Source: Candidatus Dormiibacterota bacterium (GTDB taxonomy: Bacteria; Chloroflexota; Dormibacteria; Dormibacterales; Dormibacteraceae). Taken from it: 21,029 nt of DNA. This document shows positions 13,238 through 20,870 of this stretch, piece by piece (position 1 is the stretch's first letter; every line of letters starts with the position of its first letter). Made by a program: the position numbers and the translations under genes. The notes below the pieces were generated by a model that searched no databases, was not told the DNA's origin, and worked only from the letters and a program-made list of their open reading frames with translations. The DNA lies in contig CATPBF010000123.1 of assembly GCA_955652585.1 (NCBI GenBank), forward strand, positions 1-21,029, in the 5' to 3' direction.

Positions 13238-14797
13238 TTGAGCGTGTCAGGGGAAACACACCATGCCGACGTTCGAGACCTGGCTAGGTTTGGCCACCAG
13301 CAGGAGCTCAGGCGGGTGCTCGGCATCTACTCCAGCTTCGCCGTCGCCTTCTCCTATATCTCACCGTCCACGGGCATCTTCACCCTTTACGCAACGGGCC
13401 TCGGGCTCGGTGGCCCTGCCTTCTTCTGGACCTGGCCGATCGTGGCCTTCGGCCAGCTGCTCGTCGCGCTCAACTTCGCTGAGGTCAGCTCTCACTTCCC
13501 GGTGGCCGGCTCCGTTTACCAGTGGACGAAGTACCTGACCAACCGCCACTACTCGTGGTGGACTGGCTGGATCTACCTGTTCGCCGGCATCCTGACCGTG
13601 TCCGGTGTCATGGCCACGATTCCACTCATTCTGCTTCCGTTCCTGAAGAGCATCGGTATGAACGTTGACCCGACCTCTCTGGACCAGCAGCGCGTCGTCG
13701 CCGTTCTCACTCTGATCAGCACTACCCTGCTCAGCATCTTCGGCGTTCGGCTGGTGGCGATCATCAACAACACCGGCGTCGTGTTCGAGATCCTGGGCAT
13801 GGTGATCTTCGCCCTGATTCTGCTGATCTTTTATCACCACCAGGACGCCAGCGTCCTACTCAACGGCCACCCACTCAGCGCGACGGGAGCCAACTCTCTC
13901 GGAGTCTTTTTCGCCGCGATGTTCATGTCATTGTTTGTCATCTTTGGCTTCGACACCGCGAGCACCCTCGCCGAAGAGACCAAGAACCCGCGGCGTGACG
14001 CGCCGAGAGCGGTATTGCTGGCTCTCGGGGGCGCGTTCGTAATCGGCACGATCTTCCTCTTCGCGACCCTGATCGCCATCCCGGGGAACGTCGACCAGTT
14101 CGTTGCCGATACTGCGGCGGGCAAGCACCCCTTTGCCCTTCAGGACATCATCCAGTCGAACTTTCCAGGCTGGCTCGCCAGCATTTATCTGCTTGTGATT
14201 ACGGCAGCGGTTTACGTTTGCTGCCTGGCCATCCAGACAGCCACGATTCGGCTCGCATTCGGGATGGCTCGTGACGGCAAGCTGCCGTTGGGCCGCGTCT
14301 ACAACAAGGTGAACCCGGCGCTGCACACACCTGTCGGCACTTGCATTGTGATCGGGGTCTTGGCGGGCATCCCATTCCTCTACTACGCGGGCGCCCCAAC
14401 GATCGCCGTCATGGCCACAGGGATGATCTACATCTCCTACCTGCTCGCCAACATCGCCATCCTCATGGCGCGGTTCAGGGGTTGGCCGACTGAGAAGACG
14501 CCCTTCAAGCTCGGCAGCTGGGGCATGGTGGTCAACATCACCGCTCTTGTCTGGGGCGGTGCCATGATCGTGAACTTCATGTGGCCGAGGGACGTGAACG
14601 CCGGGGCTGCCAACCCTCCCTTCAACAGCCTGGCCAACCTCCCATCGTGGTTGGCGAACAGCCCGCTGGGAAACGTGTGGCTGTTCGAGCTCGTTCTCGG
14701 ATTGATTCTGGTGATCGGAGCGATTTACTACGCGTTCGCGCAACGCAACATGCCCGAGACGCAGGCGATCAAACCCGCGGAAGCGGTCGCCAGTTAG
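13238..14797 (+). CDS. APC family permease (amino acid/choline transporter type, GABA-permease-like)
   Basis: About 519 residues with twelve predicted membrane helices. The first-helix region RVLGIYSSFAVAFSYISPST, then IFTLYATGLGLGGPAFFWTW and the EVSSHFPVAGSVYQWTKYL stretch, match the amino acid/choline transporter branch of the APC superfamily, whose members import GABA, choline or other amines by ion symport. Later marks are FGFDTASTLAEETKNPRRDAPRA (helix 6-7 loop) and FGMARDGKLP. The start is uncertain: TTG 13238 is preferred because GGAGG ends 8 nt before it, with TTG 13232 and GTG 13244 as alternatives. A promoter with an inverted repeat lies upstream and a terminator follows at 14803-14828. 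The downstream GabT and aldehyde dehydrogenase genes suggest GABA, putrescine or a choline derivative as substrate. Confidence 0.88.
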   Translation: MSVSGETHHADVRDLARFGHQQELRRVLGIYSSFAVAFSYISPSTGIFTLYATGLGLGGPAFFWTWPIVAFGQLLVALNFAEVSSHFPVAGSVYQWTKYLTNRHYSWWTGWIYLFAGILTVSGVMATIPLILLPFLKSIGMNVDPTSLDQQRVVAVLTLISTTLLSIFGVRLVAIINNTGVVFEILGMVIFALILLIFYHHQDASVLLNGHPLSATGANSLGVFFAAMFMSLFVIFGFDTASTLAEETKNPRRDAPRAVLLALGGAFVIGTIFLFATLIAIPGNVDQFVADTAAGKHPFALQDIIQSNFPGWLASIYLLVITAAVYVCCLAIQTATIRLAFGMARDGKLPLGRVYNKVNPALHTPVGTCIVIGVLAGIPFLYYAGAPTIAVMATGMIYISYLLANIAILMARFRGWPTEKTPFKLGSWGMVVNITALVWGGAMIVNFMWPRDVNAGAANPPFNSLANLPSWLANSPLGNVWLFELVLGLILVIGAIYYAFAQRNMPETQAIKPAEAVAS

Positions 14798-14802
14798 CAC
14801 CA

Positions 14803-14833
14803 TGGGGGCCGGCTTGATCCGGCCCCCACTTTT
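14803..14833 (+). terminator. Rho-independent terminator after the APC permease
   Basis: TGGGGGCCGG (14803-14812) pairs perfectly with CCGGCCCCCA (14819-14828) around CTTGAT and is followed by CTTTTG. It lies 5 bp after the permease stop and only 17 bp before the next start codon at 14846. Confidence 0.75.
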
Positions 14834-14845
14834 GCCTGCGAACCG

Positions 14846-17263
14846 TTGAGGTCACAAGCGCGTGCCGTCGTCATCGGCGGCGGCGTCGGCGGCGCCTCGA
14901 TCCTCTACTGGCTGACGCGGCTGGGCTGGACCGACACGGTCCTGGTCGAGCGGTCGCGCGTCACCAGCGGGTCGACCTTCCACTCCGCCGGCCTCGTCGG
15001 CCAGCTGCGCGGCTCCCTCAGCCTGACCCGGATGATGATGAACTCGGTCGACCTCTACCGGACGCTCGGCCAGGAAGTCGGCCTCGAGACGGGCTGGCAC
15101 GAGGTCGGCTCGCTCCGCCTCGCGTCCAGCGCGGAGCGGATGGAGGAGCTGGCACGCCAGGCCGGATGGGCCAAAACCTTCGGCCTGCCCCTCGAGCTGA
15201 TCAAGGCGGACGAAGCCCAGCGCATGTTCCCGCCCATGTCCACGGACCGGGTGCTCGGCGCCGCGTATCTCCCGACCGACGGCTACATCGATCCAAGCCA
15301 GCTGACGTTCGCGCTCGTAGAGGGCGCGCGCCGTCGCGGCGCGGAGATCAACGAAGACACGCGGGTGACCGGCATCGAGACGGAGCGCGGCCGCGTCAAG
15401 CGCGTGGTCACCGACAAGGGCGCCATCGATACCGAGCTCGTCGTCAACGCCGGCGGCATGTTCGCGGCGGAGATCGGACGGCTGGTGGGGGTCAACGTCC
15501 CCCTCATTCCGATGGCCCACGAGTACCTGATCACGACCCCGTCAGGCCTCCCGCGCGATATGCCGACGATGCGCGACCCGTCCCTGCTCGTCTACTACCG
15601 CCCGGAATCGGGCGGGCTGATCATGGGCGGCTACGAGCGCGACCCCGCTCCATGGGGAATGGAGGGGATCCCGCCCGACTTCAACGGCAAGCTCCTGGAG
15701 CCTGACTGGGACCGGTTCGAGCCGCTGATGACGAACGCGATCGTCCGGACGCCCACATTGAAGGACGCGAGCGTGATCCGTCTGGTCAACGGACCCGAGG
15801 CCTTCACCCCGGATGGCGAGTTCATCCTCGGTCCCACCGAGGTGCGCGGATTCTGGGTGGCGGCCGGGTTCTGCGCCCATGGTCTCGCGGGCGCGGGCGG
15901 CATGGGCCGGCTGGTCGCCGAGTGGATCGTCGACGGCCGCCCCCACCTCGACGCGTGGGAGATGGACTCGCGCCGGTTTGGGCGCCACTACATGAGCCGT
16001 GAGTACACGCTGGCCAGGACCCGCGAGGTCTACTCGACCTACTACGACGTCAAGTACCCAGGGCACGAACGCAGCGCGGGCAGGCCGCTGCGGCTCTCGC
16101 CGGCATATGTCAGGCTCGAAGAGCTGGGCGCCGCGTTCGGCGAAAAGTCGGGTTGGGAGAGGGCCAACTGGTTCGAGCCCAACGCCGCGCGCGGCGACGA
16201 GTCCCTGCGGCCCCGCGGCTGGGCCGGCCGGCTCTGGTCACCCGCGATCGAGGCTGAGCACCGCAGCTGCCGCGAGACGGCCGCCCTTTTCGATTTCACG
16301 TCGTTCGCGAAGATCGAGGTCCGCGGTCGCGGCGCGGCCGAATTCCTGGAACGCCTTACAGACAATCGCGTGGCACGTGGAGTCGGCGCGCTCACCTACA
16401 CGCAGATGCTCAATGACGGCGGCGGCATCGAGTGCGACTTCACCGTCACCCGATTGGCGGAGGACAGGTTTCGGATCGTCACCGGCACGGCGTTCGGGCA
16501 GCACGACCTCTACTGGATTCGCGACCACATCCCCGATGACGGCTCGGTGCAGGTCGAGGACATCACCTCATCGCTGGCGTGCATTGGGCTGTGGGGACCG
16601 GCGGCGCGGCTGATCCTGCAGCCGCTAACAGCGACCGACATATCGAACAAGGCGTTCCCGTACATGACGGCACGAGAGCTGGCGGTTGGCTCGGTGCCGT
16701 GCCTCGCGCTTCGCGTCACCTACGTCGGCGAGCTCGGCTGGGAGCTGTACTGCCCGTCCGAGTTCGGGCTTCGGTTGTGGGACACGATCTGGGCTGCGGG
16801 TCGCGAGCACGGCCTCACCGCCGGGGGCTACAAGGCCGTGGATTCGCTTCGGCTCGAGAAGGGATACCGAGTCTGGGGCGCCGACATCGGACCCGAGGTG
16901 AATCCTTACGAGGCCGGCCTCGGCTTTTCCGTGAAGCTGGACAAGGGCGATTTCATCGGTCGCGACGCGCTGCTGAGGGCGCGCGAGGCGCAGCCCGCCA
17001 CGCGGCTCGCCTGCCTGGTGCTCCAGGACGAACATTCGGTGGCGCTCGGCTCGGAGCCGGTTCGCATCGGGGGCGAGGTGAGTGGCCGCATCACCAGCGG
17101 CGGATTCGGGTATGCCGTGGGCAAATCGATCGCTTACGCATACGTCCCCGCCTCGGCGGTGACAGGCACCCCCGTCGAGGTCGAGATATTCGGCAGGTGG
17201 GTCCCGGGCCGGGTCGCTGATGAACCCCTATTCGACCCTCAGGGTGCGCGCGTGCGCGGCTAG
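14846..17263 (+). CDS. FAD-dependent oxidoreductase fused to a GcvT-like domain (dimethylglycine/sarcosine dehydrogenase type)
   Basis: 805 residues. Domains in order: FAD-binding DAO fold (about 6-365; VVIGGGVGGASILYWL, then VERSRVTSGSTFHSAGL), FAO_M linker domain (about 370-430), GCV_T folate domain (about 430-700; YTQMLNDGGGIECDFTV from Tyr518, Asp531 at the catalytic Asp position of T-protein) and GCV_T C-terminal barrel (about 705-795; ending WVPGRVADEPLFDP). His46 in TFHSAG matches the His that carries covalent FAD in dimethylglycine and sarcosine dehydrogenases. Such enzymes oxidatively demethylate N-methyl amines and pass the one-carbon unit to tetrahydrofolate. TTG 14846 is the only start that keeps the first strand; no Shine-Dalgarno is seen and a terminator lies 17 bp upstream. 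The 3' end overlaps the convergent kinase gene by 36 bp. The exact substrate is not assignable. Confidence 0.87.
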   Translation: MRSQARAVVIGGGVGGASILYWLTRLGWTDTVLVERSRVTSGSTFHSAGLVGQLRGSLSLTRMMMNSVDLYRTLGQEVGLETGWHEVGSLRLASSAERMEELARQAGWAKTFGLPLELIKADEAQRMFPPMSTDRVLGAAYLPTDGYIDPSQLTFALVEGARRRGAEINEDTRVTGIETERGRVKRVVTDKGAIDTELVVNAGGMFAAEIGRLVGVNVPLIPMAHEYLITTPSGLPRDMPTMRDPSLLVYYRPESGGLIMGGYERDPAPWGMEGIPPDFNGKLLEPDWDRFEPLMTNAIVRTPTLKDASVIRLVNGPEAFTPDGEFILGPTEVRGFWVAAGFCAHGLAGAGGMGRLVAEWIVDGRPHLDAWEMDSRRFGRHYMSREYTLARTREVYSTYYDVKYPGHERSAGRPLRLSPAYVRLEELGAAFGEKSGWERANWFEPNAARGDESLRPRGWAGRLWSPAIEAEHRSCRETAALFDFTSFAKIEVRGRGAAEFLERLTDNRVARGVGALTYTQMLNDGGGIECDFTVTRLAEDRFRIVTGTAFGQHDLYWIRDHIPDDGSVQVEDITSSLACIGLWGPAARLILQPLTATDISNKAFPYMTARELAVGSVPCLALRVTYVGELGWELYCPSEFGLRLWDTIWAAGREHGLTAGGYKAVDSLRLEKGYRVWGADIGPEVNPYEAGLGFSVKLDKGDFIGRDALLRAREAQPATRLACLVLQDEHSVALGSEPVRIGGEVSGRITSGGFGYAVGKSIAYAYVPASAVTGTPVEVEIFGRWVPGRVADEPLFDPQGARVRG

Positions 17264-18094
17264 CCGGGCGAAATGCTTGGAGGCGTAGCCGTTGAAGTCG
17301 AAGTCGAGCTCGGAGATTCCGCTTTGCAGGACTCCCCACATCGCTTCACGAAAATCGGACATGAACTTCATCATCGCCAGCGAGGCGAGGTGCTCTTGGC
17401 TCGCGTCATCGAAATACGCGTTGAGCAGGACCTCATCCTCGGCCGCCCCGAACTCGTGGTTGACCGACAGGTTGGCGAGGTCGAAGAAGCGGTCGCCCAT
17501 CCCCGCGTACTCCCAGTCGACGATCCGGATCGCGCCGTCGTCGAGGAAGTTGGCGTTGAGCAGGTCGTTGTGGCACGGCACGGACTGCTGCGGCCCGCGC
17601 ACGCGCCGGATGCGCTCCGACATCTCGTGCGCGGCGGCGTAGGCGGACGGGATGTCGACTCCATGCGCCTCGGCCTCGCGGCAGTACTCCTCGACCACCA
17701 CGTGCGCGTCGAAGCGCCCGGGGATGGGCTCGGCGTCGTGAAACTTGCGCAGCGCCGCGGCCACCCTCCGGATGCTCGCCGGCCGCCTCATCTCCTCGAG
17801 CGGGATCGGGCGGCCTTCGATGAATCGGGTCACAAGCCAGCCCTCCTCGTCGAGGAAGCCGGCCACCTCGGGGCCAACGCCCACCTCGGCGGCTCGCAGG
17901 CTGGCCTCATGCTCGACGTGGCGGTCGATACCGAGCAGGCCGGTCTGGGCGCCGCCCATGCGAAGGACGAAGGTCTCCCCGCCGGTGTCGACCTTGAAGT
18001 TGTGGTTGGTGATGCCCCCAGAAAGCGGGACGGCGCGCGCCCCCCGGTCGGGCCAGAGCCTCTCAACCGCAGCCCCAACGTCCAAGTAGGCCAA
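17228..18094 (-). CDS. Choline/ethanolamine kinase-like phosphotransferase (APH fold)
   Basis: 288 residues of the aminoglycoside-phosphotransferase/choline-kinase fold. The ATP-lobe sequence PLSGGITNHNFKVDTGGETFVLRMGG with the following GLLGIDRHVEHEA matches LicA-type choline kinases. The catalytic loop CHNDLLNAN has Asp177 and Asn182. The metal-binding motif is IVDWEYAGMGD (Asp193, with Trp-Glu-Tyr as in choline kinases rather than drug kinases). The tail SDFREAMWGVLQSGISELDFDF is also choline-kinase-like. It would phosphorylate an amino alcohol with ATP in the cytosol. It starts at TTG 18094, with 17 bp between it and the divergent GabT start. It overlaps the oxidoreductase gene tail-to-tail by 36 bp. 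Its place inside a polyamine/methylamine catabolic cluster is unusual for a lipid or LPS choline kinase; the substrate remains open. Confidence 0.85.
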   Translation of the reverse strand: MAYLDVGAAVERLWPDRGARAVPLSGGITNHNFKVDTGGETFVLRMGGAQTGLLGIDRHVEHEASLRAAEVGVGPEVAGFLDEEGWLVTRFIEGRPIPLEEMRRPASIRRVAAALRKFHDAEPIPGRFDAHVVVEEYCREAEAHGVDIPSAYAAAHEMSERIRRVRGPQQSVPCHNDLLNANFLDDGAIRIVDWEYAGMGDRFFDLANLSVNHEFGAAEDEVLLNAYFDDASQEHLASLAMMKFMSDFREAMWGVLQSGISELDFDFNGYASKHFARLAAHARTLRVE

Positions 18095-18097
18095 GTC

Positions 18098-18103
18098 TAG
18101 GCT
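18098..18103 (+). promoter_or_regulatory. Candidate -10 box for leaderless GabT transcript
   Basis: TAGGCT fits TAnnnT and ends 8 nt before ATG 18112, which has no Shine-Dalgarno. This is the geometry of leaderless genes. The -35 region (CCAACG, 18075-18080) is poor and lies inside the divergent kinase gene. Confidence 0.4.
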
Positions 18104-18111
18104 GTGCTTGA

Positions 18112-19422
18112 ATGACGGGAACCTTGGACGCTGAGGAGCTGAAAGCTCTCCGCGAGCGATACGTGCCGCGCGGCGTCACGACCGCGCATCCGCTCGTGGT
18201 CGATCACGTGCAGGGATCAGAGCTCTGGGACACCTCCGGCCGCCGGTACATCGACTTCGTGGGCGGGATCGGAGTCATGAACGTCGGCCACAACCACCCG
18301 CGCGTCATGAAGGCGGTGCACGAGCAGCTGGAACGCGCCACGCACACTGCGTTCCAGGTCGTGATGTACGAGTCGTACCTCCGCCTGGCCGAGCGCCTGT
18401 GCGCGGTTGCTCCCGGCCACGGAGAGAAGAAGGCGATCTTCTTCAGCACGGGGGCGGAGGCCGTCGAGAACGCCGTCAAGATCGCCCGCGCCGCCACCGG
18501 ACGCTCGGCCGTGATCAGCTTCACCGGAGGCTTCCACGGCCGGACGCTGCTCGCCTTGAGCCTCACCGGCACTGTCAACCCGTATAAGCAGAACTTCGGC
18601 CCGTACGCGTCTGAGGTCTATCAGACGCCGTTTCCGTATGCGTACCGTGGCTGGACCACGGAGGCTGCGCTGGCCCAGCTCGATGACCTCTTCGCGTCCT
18701 TGGTTGCGCCCGAGCGCGTGGCCGCGATCATCATCGAGCCCGTCTTGGGCGAGGGCGGATTCGTGCCGGCGCCTCTCGATTTCCTGCGCGCATTGCGCGA
18801 GCTGACCCAGCGGCACGGGATCCTGCTGATCGCCGACGAGATCCAGACCGGCTTCGGCCGCACCGGCAAGTTCTTTGCGATCGAGCATTCCGGCGTCACG
18901 CCGGACCTCGTCACGGTCGCGAAGAGCCTGGCCGCCGGCTTCCCCCTCTCCGCGGTCGTCGGGCGCGCCGAGGTGATGGACGCGCCGGCGCCTGGCGGCC
19001 TCGGCGGCACCTACGCGGGCAACCCGGTCGCTTGCGCCGCGGGCCTCGCGGTGATGGACGTAATGCGCGACGAGCGTTTGCCGGAGCGCGCCGCGAGGAT
19101 CGGCTCGATCATCGAAGAGCGCATGCGCACTTGGGCCGCCGAGCACGAGCTGGTCGGCGACGTTCGGGTCATGGGCGCGATGGCCGGAATCGAGCTGGTG
19201 CGCGACCGCAAGACGAAGACCCCGGCCGACACGGAGACCGCGCGCATCCTCACGCTCGCGCGCGAGCGCGGGCTGCTCTTGCTGCGCTCGGGCATGCACC
19301 ACAACGTGATCCGAACCCTCATGCCGCTCACGATCCCGGACGAGCAGCTGATGGAAGGCCTTGACATCCTCGGTTCGGCACTGGCCGAGGTCGCCGGTGT
19401 TCCCGCAAGGAGTGAGAAATGA
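18112..19422 (+). CDS. gabT: 4-aminobutyrate aminotransferase (class III, PLP)
   Basis: 436 residues. It converts GABA and 2-oxoglutarate to succinate semialdehyde and glutamate. Alignment by eye to E. coli GabT gives a constant +3 offset for all key residues: Ile53, Arg144 (FHGRT) and Glu214 (EPVLGEGGF) in the substrate pocket, Asp242 (IADEIQTG, pyridine nitrogen), Lys271 (TVAKSLAAGFP, Schiff base) and Arg401 (VIRTLMPLT, carboxylate binding). The GGLGGTYAGNP loop is also GabT-like. Keeping Ile53, Glu214 and both Arg residues argues for GABA rather than ornithine or putrescine. ATG 18112 has no Shine-Dalgarno but sits 8 nt from a TAGGCT box. The stop overlaps the aldehyde dehydrogenase start (ATGA), so the two are translationally coupled. 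Confidence 0.93.
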   Translation: MTGTLDAEELKALRERYVPRGVTTAHPLVVDHVQGSELWDTSGRRYIDFVGGIGVMNVGHNHPRVMKAVHEQLERATHTAFQVVMYESYLRLAERLCAVAPGHGEKKAIFFSTGAEAVENAVKIARAATGRSAVISFTGGFHGRTLLALSLTGTVNPYKQNFGPYASEVYQTPFPYAYRGWTTEAALAQLDDLFASLVAPERVAAIIIEPVLGEGGFVPAPLDFLRALRELTQRHGILLIADEIQTGFGRTGKFFAIEHSGVTPDLVTVAKSLAAGFPLSAVVGRAEVMDAPAPGGLGGTYAGNPVACAAGLAVMDVMRDERLPERAARIGSIIEERMRTWAAEHELVGDVRVMGAMAGIELVRDRKTKTPADTETARILTLARERGLLLLRSGMHHNVIRTLMPLTIPDEQLMEGLDILGSALAEVAGVPARSEK

Positions 19423-20870
19423 GCACCACGTTGAAGCGCCGTGAGATGTACATCGGGGGCAAGTGGGGGCCCGGGTCGGGGCACGAGTACCAGCAGGTCA
19501 TCAACCCCGCGACCGGCAAGGTGATCGCGGAGGTGCCGAAAGGGACTGAAGAGGACGTCAAGGTCGCCGTCGCGGCGGCCCGCAGCGCATTCGACGACGT
19601 CTGGTACGACACCACGCCTCGAGAGCGGAGCGAGCGATTGCTCAAGCTCGCCGAGGTCGTGACTCTGCACGGCGAGGAGCTCGCGCGCATCGAGTCCGAA
19701 AACGTCGGCAAGCCGCTGGCCGCCACGATCTCAGAGGAGATCCCGCCGATCGCCGATTGCTTCCGGTTCTTCGCGGGCGCCGCCCGGCTGCTCGAAGGCC
19801 GGGCCTCCGGCGAGTACATGAAGGGCTTCACGAGCATCCTGCGGCGCGAGCCGCTCGGGGTCGTGGGCTCGATCGCGCCGTGGAACTACCCGCTGATGAT
19901 GGCGGCCTGGAAGCTTGGGCCGGCGCTGGCAGCCGGCAACACGGTGGTGTTGAAGCCTTCGGAATGGACGCCGCTGACCGCCCTGCGCCTGGCCGAGCTC
20001 ATCGAGGACGAGGACATATTCCCTCCCGGGGTGGTCAACGTGATCACCGGCGACGGCGAGCCCGTCGGGGCCACGCTCGTCCGCCACCCGGGAGTGGCGA
20101 TGGTCTCGCTCACCGGCGACGTCGCCACGGGCAAGTTGGTGGCCCGTGAGGCGGCATCGACGCTCAAGCGGGTTCACCTGGAGCTCGGCGGCAAGGCGCC
20201 CGTCATCGTCTTCGACGATGCCGACCTCGACGCGGTGGTCGAGGGCATCAAGATCGGAGGCTTCTTCAACGCGGGCCAGGACTGCACCGCGGCGACGCGC
20301 ATCATCGCCGGGCCGCGGATCCACGACAAGCTGGTCAAGGACCTGGTGCCCGCGGTCGAGTCCCTGAAGGTCGGCGACCCGGCCGCGGCAGACACCGACA
20401 TGGGACCGCTCGTCTCGGAGGAGCAGCTCGAGCGAGTTGCCGGCTTCGTCGAGCGGGCGCGCAAAGCCGGCGCGGAGGTCGCGACCGGCGGGGCGCGCAT
20501 CAAGCGCGCGGGCTGGTGGTACGAGCCGACCATCGTCCTGCCGCCCGGGCCCGACGCCGAGATCGTGAAGCGGGAGGTATTCGGTCCCGTGGTCACGATC
20601 CAGCGTTTCAGCGACGAGGACCAGGCACTCGAGTGGGCGAACTCGGTCGACTACGGGCTGGCGGCCTCCGTGTGGACACGCGACGTCGGCCGAGCCCTGC
20701 GCATGGCGCGGCGGCTCCAGTTCGGCACCGTGTGGATCAACACCCACATCCCGCTCGTCAACGAGATGCCTCATGGCGGCTACAAGCAGAGCGGCTACGG
20801 CAAGGACATGTCGATCTACTCGCTGGAGGAGTACACGCAGGTCAAGCACGTCATGGCGTCGTTGAGCTAG
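19419..20870 (+). CDS. patD: NAD-dependent aldehyde dehydrogenase, probably gamma-aminobutyraldehyde dehydrogenase
   Basis: 483 residues, full-length ALDH superfamily. Catalytic residues are visible: Asn156 (APWNYP, oxyanion), Glu255 (LELGGKAP, general base) and Cys289 (GQDCTAATR, nucleophile). The cofactor region SLTGDVATGK and the C-terminal EMPHGGYKQSGYGKD are standard. The stretch CFRFFAGAARLLEGRASGEY, then PLMMAAWKLGPALAAGN and a GDVATGK instead of the usual GSTEVG, resemble PatD/YdcW aminobutyraldehyde dehydrogenases, which oxidise 4-aminobutanal from putrescine to GABA. Betaine aldehyde or another omega-aminoaldehyde is the main alternative. AAGGAG precedes ATG 19419, which overlaps the GabT stop by four bases. 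The downstream ABC gene starts on the last base of its stop codon (TAGTG). In E. coli, ydcW likewise lies with polyamine-type ABC transporter genes. Confidence 0.88.
   Translation: MSTTLKRREMYIGGKWGPGSGHEYQQVINPATGKVIAEVPKGTEEDVKVAVAAARSAFDDVWYDTTPRERSERLLKLAEVVTLHGEELARIESENVGKPLAATISEEIPPIADCFRFFAGAARLLEGRASGEYMKGFTSILRREPLGVVGSIAPWNYPLMMAAWKLGPALAAGNTVVLKPSEWTPLTALRLAELIEDEDIFPPGVVNVITGDGEPVGATLVRHPGVAMVSLTGDVATGKLVAREAASTLKRVHLELGGKAPVIVFDDADLDAVVEGIKIGGFFNAGQDCTAATRIIAGPRIHDKLVKDLVPAVESLKVGDPAAADTDMGPLVSEEQLERVAGFVERARKAGAEVATGGARIKRAGWWYEPTIVLPPGPDAEIVKREVFGPVVTIQRFSDEDQALEWANSVDYGLAASVWTRDVGRALRMARRLQFGTVWINTHIPLVNEMPHGGYKQSGYGKDMSIYSLEEYTQVKHVMASLS

Noticed and set aside
13215..13241. 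Eight-codon leader ORF (MSRGRGCS) overlapping the permease start
   Set aside because: It contains the permease ribosome site and has none of its own; too short to support.
15542..16066. Long antisense frames inside the oxidoreductase, acs, gabT and ALDH genes
   Set aside because: In high-GC DNA the antisense of a codon-biased gene is often open. These have no recognisable domains, and the sense frames are clear families.
18112..20870. Kinase + class III PLP enzyme + ALDH as an ethanolamine-phosphate phospho-lyase route
   Set aside because: The PLP enzyme keeps all GABA-specific residues of GabT (Ile53, Arg144, Glu214, Arg401), so a phospho-lyase role is unlikely.
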